Shown here in pieces: positions 1 through 9,100 of a DNA stretch of 12,911 nt. The DNA comes from Dinochytrium kinnereticum. Its lineage: Eukaryota > Chytridiomycota > Chytridiomycetes > Chytridiales > Chytridiaceae. The number at the start of each line of letters is the position of its first letter. Position 1 is the first letter of the stretch. The stretch lies in assembly GCA_027604005.1 (NCBI GenBank), contig JADGJT010000531.1:1-12911 (forward strand). Direction: 5' to 3'. Made by a program: the position numbers and the translations under genes. Under the pieces are notes generated by a model. It was not told the origin of the DNA and did not search any database. It saw only the letters and a list, made by a program, of their open reading frames with translations.

Positions 1-76
1 GGAGCGATGAAAGCGCGTCGGCACTTTTAAAGGTAAATCATACTGTGAAATCGCCGACAGGACTGAATATTTCACA
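1..76 (-). repeat. Start of the 3' LTR (U3 end, truncated by window edge)
   Basis: Read on the minus strand, the segment begins TGTGAAAT immediately after a purine-rich tract. The first seven bases are the exact reverse complement of the last seven bases of the other LTR (TTTCACA at 12837-12843), the usual TG...CA terminal inverted repeat bound by integrase. The rest of the LTR is outside the window. This part does not overlap in sequence with the 75 bp seen at the other end, so the LTR is at least about 150 bp. A TTTAAAAG stretch is the only TATA-like element and is weak. Confidence 0.88.
44..76. repeat. Inverted repeat at the LTR tip (8-bp arms)
   Basis: The terminal octamer of the LTR recurs inverted 17 bp further in: tgtgaaat at 44-51 and atttcaca at 69-76, a perfect 8-bp match. 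The LTR edge is thus itself a small palindrome-like structure, and an integrase-recognised tip sequence is present twice in opposite orientation. Its function is unknown. Confidence 0.7.
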
Positions 77-90
77 TTCTCCCGGTTTTT
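77..90 (-). promoter_or_regulatory. 3' polypurine tract (plus-strand primer)
   Basis: On the coding strand the 14 nt before the LTR start read AAAAACCGGGAGAA. They lie between the ORF2 stop and the TG of the 3' LTR, where the RNase H-resistant primer for plus-strand DNA synthesis must be. The tract is interrupted by two pyrimidines (CC), so the working primer may be only GGGAGAA. The same 14 nt plus TG recurs exactly at 4044-4059. Confidence 0.8.
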
Positions 91-108
91 ATCACCATGG
101 TTACAGGG

Positions 109-3100
109 TTAAGAGGATAGTTCCGAATCACTATTGAAACGGAAACCTTCATTATCACGAGGGGTGATAATTCTGGCAGTAGTGGGATTAGCTGGAGATG
201 TATCAGCGTGTTTGCGGGGACGCCCGCGTTTACGAGGGGGGCTAATACGAGAAAGTGTATTACCTTTTCGGTTAGCTATATTTTTAAGGGAGCGCTGGCG
301 CATAGCGTACTCAATAGGGTTATGGACCCTTAGATCTTCCCAGTAGTCAGCAACCAGTGCGGCGGATAAGTCGTTTTCTGCAAACCACTTGTTGTGGTGT
401 GTCCCATAGCCTAACCATTTGACATGGTAGTAAAACTTCTTTTCACGCTGATTATAAGAATGGCGCGATAAGCGTTCAATATAGATCTCAGGATCATCAG
501 GGTCATCATTTTCAACAAGATCTGGGTCGTATCGTCGGAAAAGCTCACGAGATACGCCGACCTGTGCCTTGAAGTGGGGCGGGCGGCGTTCAAGAACAGC
601 CATATCGCGCCAAGCCTTAATTTCCGCTTCAAAATCGGAACGAGGGGAGCCAATAGCAGCTACGTCAGGGCTACTATCAGGCGGCACGTTATGGTATCGT
701 CTAAGGCGAGCAGCGTTAGCGACGCGAGGGAGCAAACGGCCATCGGGTAGGTATTCAACCAAATTAAATCGTTTCCTATCGGGCGATACGCCAATGACAC
801 GCATGGGGCCGGCCCAGCGAAAGGCGAACTTGTGAGAGGGATCGACGCGTCGCGCGTCAAAGGGTACAGAAACCCAGACGAGATCCCCAAGGTCAAAACG
901 CAGGGGTTCGAGCTTTCGGTTAGGTGTATCAGCAACGCGATCGCGATGATATTTGGCCAATAGCCCTTTAGCAAGGGCTAAGCGGGAGGTCAGACGCAGG
1001 ATGTGGTCCTTAGCATGAAGACGATGGTCTTTAAGTTTTTCGTCCAGGAATTTGTCGATAGCCTTAGACACGTTGGCAAGCACAGCTGGTGAAGACTGGG
1101 CGGTATCGTAGAAGTCATCAGAATTCGAGGCACTTCCGTTAGGTAGGAAACAGCCTTCGCGAGGAACCAAGAGGAGGCGGGGTGCTTGCTTCGACCCTTC
1201 CCATAAAGGTGAGCCAAGTGTTCCTTCAGAAACAAGGAGGGGTTGAATGAGATCTCTACCATAGTACTGCAAGCAGCCCGTGTGGGCATGGAGATAAAAC
1301 GGTAAGCCTTTAGTCGGGAGAGAAAGAAGCCGTCGATGAAACACATGGACAGAGCGGAAACCACGGACGCGGTTACAGGAGGTACCAATACACCCAATCA
1401 AATGCGAGTGTGTGGAAACCTTAATCTCGAAGAAATGAGGTAGGTCAACAGATTTGCCATCGACGGAGGTATTGACTATGTAAAGGACATCTAGATCAAA
1501 CTTGGACATTAACGCTGAAATCCGCGTGGCGGGTGTTGTATCAGCGACGCAGTCAAAGAGGTTGGAATCCCAAGCATTGAACATGGTCCGCCAATGACGG
1601 ACAGATGTCAGTGCTACTCTGTAAACAGGGGGATCGCCCTTGACAGTGTCATAAGATTGTGTTAAAATCTGAGCATGGTCTGGGTTGGCACGCTCGTCAT
1701 CGTAAACGTCTTTGGTGGAGAATCCAAATCTAAGATCAGCAGGAACGAGGGGCTCACGACCGAACATCAACAGGAAAGGTGTCTGTTGTGTGGTGGGGTG
1801 CACTGTTGTACGATAAGCAAACAACACATATGGTAATATATCATCCCAGTCGTCGTGCTCAGCCTGATTTATGTAAGCCCGAATCATCTGGCATAAAGTT
1901 TTGTTGAAACGTTCGACAAGCCCATTGGCACGCGGCCAGTAAGGCGATGAGAAAGACCGGTGATATCCTAAGGCTAAACTAACCTTCTTCATGAGTTCGC
2001 TCAAAAAGGGTTGGCCCTGATCAGAATGGAGACTAAGGGGGATACCATACCGGCAAAAACACTGTTCGACAATGGTGCGAGCGACAGTGTCGGCATTGAT
2101 ATCAGGGGTGGCATAGGCATCGGACCAGCGGGTAAAGTAGTCGGTAAGGACTACTATATAGGTGTTCCCTTTTTTGCTCTTTTTTAGAGGTCCCACACAG
2201 TCTATGGCGACCCTGTCCCATGGCTTTAAACCGAAGGGTACGGGAGTTACAGAACCGACTCTGAGGGGTATATCCTTGATTTTCTGGCACGTAGCGCAGG
2301 AACGTACATGAAGGGTGATATCGGTAGTAATAGTAGGCCACCAATATTTATCCAGCATGGTGGGTTTGATCTTTTGGTCGCCAAGATGTCCAGCAAAGAG
2401 GTCATCATGAACCTGGGCACAGGCTGTGGTCCGGAGCTCTATGGGTATGCAAAGGGCCACTCGGACGGGGGACCGTTTAAGCAGATAATCGGCAACATGG
2501 GTAACCTTATACAGTAGTGAGTCGCGCATGATCATAGTTTGAGACTGTCGGATCACCTCAATGCGGCGTTCATTATCGTCGGGGAGGAATCCATCTTCTA
2601 AAAAGAAGATAATATCACCAAAATCTGGATCTAATCGTTGGAGGTCACGGAAACGTTCAGAGGGTACGCGAAAGAGGGTGAGCTCCTCGGTTGAATTTAC
2701 ATCTTTCGATGGGTTGTGTAAGACTGGTAAAGTAATGTTCTCCGGGTCCGTAGAGAGGTTATCAGCAGCCAGCTGAAAAATAACGCATGCATGATCCATG
2801 AAACCATTAGGGTACTCGTGATCCACTGTCCATACGCCGGGGATATTGTTATCTATCATGGCATAATCAACTCTCCATATTGCTTTGAAGCGGTCTTGCG
2901 GGTTAAACCACGTATACCCAGGGTCATGTGGGTGTGAGTGACGGAAACCATCGATAAATCCCATCTTCAAGAAGAAATTGAACCAGAGTCGTTCTTCATC
3001 GGTGAATCCCGAGACTCCATCGAAACGATGAGGGCGGCACACATCAAAAGCGGTGTGGGAGATGTTAAAATCGCCAACAGCGATGACGTTGTTAGTCTCG

Positions 3101-6100
3101 CGGAGGTCTGCATTGAATGAGGAGAATGCCTTAAGGAACTTCATCTTGTAATGATGGCGATCAGGGCTGCTAGTACCATTGGGTACGTAAACATTAACAA
3201 CAGTCAAAAAAGGTAGGATAACTGTGAGACATCGTCCCTCGTCACCGAATGGTCCAGTATTAGGCTCGACTGGGTCAGTAGGTTCGTCGAGTTTAGACGC
3301 GTCCAAACCGCGGATAACGTTGAGGACGGGTATGTCTCTCTTCACCAAGGTAATAACACCGTTTTTTCCAGCCTGAAAAGCAGCATTTGTGAACACATTC
3401 CACTCTTTTAATTGGTGAAGGGACTTCCATACTTTTGAGTCTGTGTCCAGCATGGTTTCTTGGAAACATGCGACGGAGACATTTAGGTCTTCAAGATATT
3501 TTGCTAGGAATTCAACCTTGTTAAGGTCAATGCTTTCTTTCTTAAGCCCATAAAGGTGGTTCAAGAAAGCACGGAAACTGTTGACGTTCCAGCTCAAGAT
3601 CTTAAGATCCTTATCCATAAATATTGAGCGGGGTTCGGGACTTAACGGCCAGATCTGGGTCATTCGTGATTGAGTGCATATGGCTAGAGGGGTTGATGGT
3701 CGTGAAAACACATCGATCGAATGATATCTTCGTAAGGTCTCTACCGACAATGGTACTGAGAGACTTGAGATCTTAGTGATGGGATAGCTAAAGCAAAGCT
3801 TGCCTTTTGTGGGTGGTATAAGGGTACCGACAGAGATGACATGTGTAAGCTGCTTCACAGAGCTAGTCTGAACTATCCATAGTCTCTCGACGCAGGGCAG
3901 TTCATAGGGTTTGAGAATTTGTAGGCTTTTTTGATCTAAAATATTCTTAAGCTGTTGGGGGCTTAAGCAGATTATCACGTCTGTTTCTCCTTCGGAGTGT
4001 ATTGAGTCGTTGGTCATTATAGTTACTTCTTGACCCTGGTGGTCATTCTCCCGGTTTTTGACATTTGACGTAGGGGTTGGACTAACATAAGTGTCAATAT
4101 GAGAGCCAGCTCTCTTTCCCAAATAAACGATTTGCTGACAGGAAGGGTGGGTTTCTTCGGAATCTGGGAGGGTTATGGGTACCTCGGGAGGGAGTTCCTT
4201 ATATGCTCTAGACAGTGCATCAGCCACGGCCTGGCTTTTACCAGGTGTATATACTAATTCGATATCGTGATCGTGAAGTGCATATGCAAAGCGTGCAAAG
4301 CGGCCGGTTAAATCACCTCTTTTAAATAGTGGTAATAGAGCATTATGATCAGTTTCAATTCTATATGGTGTATTCCAAGTATAATGGGCAAATGTGTCGG
4401 CCGCCCAGACTACAGCGAGTCCTTCTCTATCAGTGTTAGAGTAATTTTGCTCAGTGGCTGAGAGCGTTCTGGACGCAAAGGCGACAGGATGGTAGACGCC
4501 ATTGTCGTTTATAAAAAGAGCGGCTCCAAGTCCGGTCTTCGATGCATCGCATGAAATTACTAGTTTATCACCGCGTTGTGGTAACTTCATAGTTACTTGT
4601 CTTTTTAGGATTGATATAAGCGAATTGAAGGCATCAGAGCAGCTCTGAGACCAACAAAATGGAGTGTCTTTTTTAGTCAGGGATATTAGAGGTTGAGCTA
4701 TATCCGAAAAATTTGGTACAAACCGACGGAAATATTGAGCAAGTCCAAGGAACATTTGAACCTCTTTTAAATTACGTGGTATTGGATATGCATCCAATGT
4801 TTTTATTTTGTCAGGGTCGGCCTTCAGGCCGTCAGCCGAAACAACATGTCCCAGGAAGGGTAGGACCGTAAAGCAAAAGTTACACTTTTTTGGTTTAAGT
4901 TTCAGATTGAACTCGACAAGGCGGTCAAAGACAGCGGCGAGGTTTTGAAAATGAGATGTGGTATCTCGTGAAAATATAATTATATCATCTATGTAGACCA
5001 TACATAGAGACCATTTTAGACCGGCGAGGACCATATCCATACATCGTTGGAAAGTCGGCGGGCTGTTAGTCAAGCCAAAAGGCATTACTTTATATTGCCA
5101 TTGTCCTCCTGAGGTGACAAACGCGGTTTTATGTCGATCCCTAGCTGGTATCTTAATCTGCCAAAATCCTGACAACAGATCTAGCGAGCTAAATAAAGTC
5201 ATGCCTGCTAGACGATCGAATGTCTCGTCAATGCGAGGTAAGGGGTATTTGTCTTTTATAGTAACCTCATTAAGTTTTCTAAAATCGGTACAGAAACGTA
5301 ATGTTCCATCCTTCTTTTTGGCCAGGCACACAGGTGCCGCATAAGGAGAGCGTGCAGGTTCTATTATATTATCTGATAACATTTTTTGAACATGTTCGTG
5401 TATAACTGCGGCACGTTCCAAACCTTCAGGGTAAGGGGCGGAGTTTGGCGGGCGCGCGAACGGTTTCTCTTCTATGGTATGTTCTCCTGGACTTTTGGTC
5501 CCGGTAACCACATAGTCCCTGAAAACATCGCCATATAAGATAATAAATTTATGAAGCTGATCCAAAAGATCGGGGTCAGTGATGTGAGATAGGTCGAACT
5601 TTTTTATCAACTCCTCATCGGAGATCTTTTCCGTTTCTTTAAAGTAATCCATCTTGTCTTCTAACGAAGTGTCTTTCGGCCGGAGGCGAGAGGGAACAGA
5701 GTCCTGAGGCAAGATGTCGGAGACATCGGTGACATCAGGTAGCGGAGATGCTGAAGTCAAATGACTCTTATCCGTGGCGACGACCTCTGCGTCGTCCTCA
5801 TCTTTAGGAATGAGGCGGGGTCTTTCTCCATTCTCTGTTACATAGGTGTCAAAAGAGTTCAAGGACATGGAGATGAGATGATCACAGGTGGCGGTCATCT
5901 CGGAGGTGACTAAATCTATTTCGTTATTTATAACCGGTACTGAGATATCAGGGGGTGAATCCATATATGGGTCGTGGACAGGATCAGCATTGCGGTTTAT
6001 GGAGTCAATAACACGTGAGAGCGTAGTCTCCGCTTGGGTATCAGGTGTTGGGGACAGATTATTATCACCTTCAGGTTGTTCGCCTCTTTTGGCTTTACCT

Positions 6101-9100
6101 ATCTTACATTCAAGGTGGGTCATGAAGTTAGTTAGTGATTTAACGTCACTGTTTGCCATAAGTTCGGCGACTAAAGCAATAAGGGTAGCGGGGTCATCCA
6201 TTAACTCGGGGGAGAGGGGTACAGTGAAGTCAATATCAGATGAGACATCATCGACCAAATAAGCAAGTCGCGTCCCTTTGGGTAAAACGACAGGTTCGTC
6301 GTGAATACAATCAACAAAAATCTTGAAAGGTTTCATATTTACTGATCTTTTCAATCTTTTAGAGTGAGACTTATCGCTGGCGTATGTGTATGAGGGTGGG
6401 CTGTCCGGTGGAAACAGATCATTATGATCATACAGGGTGCGTCGAACTAACGCGCACTTATCAAGCATTCGTTGTCGTGGGTTGAATGTGTAGGTGGATA
6501 AGGTCACGTCAGGTAATCTATTTAAGCGACACGGTACAGCTGTGCTAGTAAACGAAGTTAAGGTCACAGCCTCGGTGGTGTAGGCATAGATGAACGGGTC
6601 AGGGTTGACAAAAGTTGAAGCGTTAGCTATGAGTTTGAGAGGTGTCTCATGGGCCGTCACTTTCTCGTTACCATCAACTATCTCGGAGGTGAAGAACCGG
6701 AGCATTTGTCTGCTGCCGAGTAAGTCCATATGGAACAGGTTTATCACTGGGGTACCTAAGATGATATCACGTGGGCAGCGTTGTGTTATATTAAAGGTGA
6801 CAGTGCGTCTAGTACGGTAATCGACGCCTGGTGATAAGGAGAGGTGACAGTAGCCAATCAAAGCTTCGCGTCCACCAATACCAGTGGAATACATAGTTGT
6901 TTTATAAGGATACACTCTTATTCTATGTGAAGAACGTAGTCTTTTTAGAAAAGATAAAGTTATAACATTACAATTGGAGCCAGAGTCCAGCAAAGCGTCG
7001 TTGATGAAAGTGCCTTCAAGGCGAGCGCATATCTGAGCTATAACATGATCATTTCTTACTGGTAGTGTTTTTGGAACCGGATCCACAATAGTGGGGTCGG
7101 TTTGACAAACCGCATCGGCAGACAGCGGATTTTGGTAGGATGAATACGTAACTACGTATCGTGGATCCAGGGAGGTGTCTACTGACCTTAAATCGTCTGG
7201 GGTTTCCAATGATTTAAGCGAAGTGGTGTTGGTGTCAGATTCGTCGGCAGGTAAAGGTAAGCTGGCGAGGTCCTCAGGGGAAGGATCGCATGCCACAGCC
7301 GTATGGAGGACACCATCCTCTGGCAAATCACTAGCGACGAATGTGTTAGTCAGAATATGGGTATCAAGTGACATCCCATATTCCTGGCATTTTGACTCGG
7401 GTAAGTGTAATGTGTGAGATATATCTTCAACGTGCAGGTCACGCTGAAGTCGAGATAAAGTTATAGTTGTCGGTAATCGAGTAACTTTGTCAACATTGTA
7501 TTTAAATAGGTTGAGTTCATTATTTGTAGCAGTAATCGGGCTCACGTGTAATATATACCTTACAGCATTAATAGGAAAAGTTTCTAAAACCCATACGCGT
7601 GCAACTTCGGTTGGCAATGTTTCCTCTAAGTTTAGATGTAGGGTTTCTTTAAAGACAAACCTCTCCATTGACTCGGGGTCAAGGGGAAGAATGACATCAG
7701 TCTGAATGACATCAGTCTTGAGGGCGGTCGGTGTGATCGGCCCTAAGTTTTCTGATGCGTTTGGTAAAGACTTGGTAGAAGGGTCAAAGGTGACGATACG
7801 TCGCGTTTTCGAGCGACTCTTGGAACCTGAACCGGCAATATGAGATATAAAAGAGGTGACCCTATCGTGGCGGTCAGAGTCAGTGATGCCATGATCAGCA
7901 AAAAAGATTTCAGGAACCGATATTGACTTGGCTGCCAAGCCGATTAAATCAGAGCGTTGATCCCTAGATAATTGTTCGGGGATTGTATTAGATCCATGAT
8001 GGATCCACATTTTAGAATGAGTAGGGGTGGACAAAACCTTATCAAGTAACTTTGGTTGAGGAACTGAGTGGTGTCCACTGGGTATTGGTTTAACCTGAAA
8101 CAGGGGGAGAGTGACTGGAGCTGCAGTTACTGGAAGAAGGAGGTACTCGGGGGTCCTGACTTCGAGATCGCGAGTTCCAGCGGTATCAATTCGCCACAAT
8201 ATCATAGCTTCAGGCTCAGTAACCTGTTTACGCCAGTTATCAGGAGCGACCAGGACTGATAGTGGTGAACAATGTGTCAAGTGGCTCAGGAAAGGAGCGA
8301 GAATGGCCGAAGCATCTGCGGGTAAAAGGAGCAATGCTCCAAGTTTGTGTTTTATCAAATCAAATAAGAATGGTAGAGCACGGTCAGTGGAGAGCCAACA
8401 TAAAGTACTCGGATCCCAGTCATTAAAAATATCCCTGTCACTCTCATCAAAGTTCAGAAGAGTAACGTTTTTTGAAAACGAAAGTTCTTTATTAAAGGCA
8501 TTACAAAGAACAGACCCAACAGTCGTACTATCGGGGTAAAAGTGAGATCGCAGAGAAAAAACTAAGTGGTCAGGTACAACAGAGCCTGTCGTGGGTGTTT
8601 CTACTTTTTGGATACTGTTTAAATCAGTTTTGGTACAAGTTGGACTAAGATTCATACCTTTAAGAGATTGTAAAGCGGCTTCTATCTCAGGTAAGCGAGG
8701 GCACCTGTCGGTGAAATGGTCACTATTAGGTCCGCAAAGCACGCAATTTCTGGGAGGAGAAGGCCTGAAAGGCTTTGTATCGGCAGCGGTACGAGGTTGG
8801 TAAGTTCCACGGCGGTACTGCCCAACATCGCGCAAAAAGCGAGATCGGGTCACGTCATCAATAGGCCGGCCTACTTCGTTCTCATACACTTGAGTGGCGA
8901 ATGTTTCTAAGGTAACAAAACACTTTGGATCATCCTGAGGGTGGGGAAGGTAGTCAAAAGAAGAGGGGTCCTCTTGATGGCTCTCATAGATAAAGTCAAA
9001 GAGGTGGGTATTGAGGTCAGGACGTGATCTACGCTGACCAGTTGCTTCCAATATCATCCTCTTGATCTTAGCTTCGTCAATAGTGGTAGTCGATCGGGGA

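Noticed and set aside
2764..3618. Endonuclease domain as a nested LINE insertion
   Set aside because: It is in frame, has no poly(A) tail, LINE RT or target duplication around it, and its motifs are of the ExoIII/APE1 repair type.
5888..6262. 124-codon plus-strand frame, with similar ones at 8111-8539 and 990-1397
   Set aside because: All overlap ORF2, have no recognisable motif and disagree with the clear domain content of the long frame; they are shadows.
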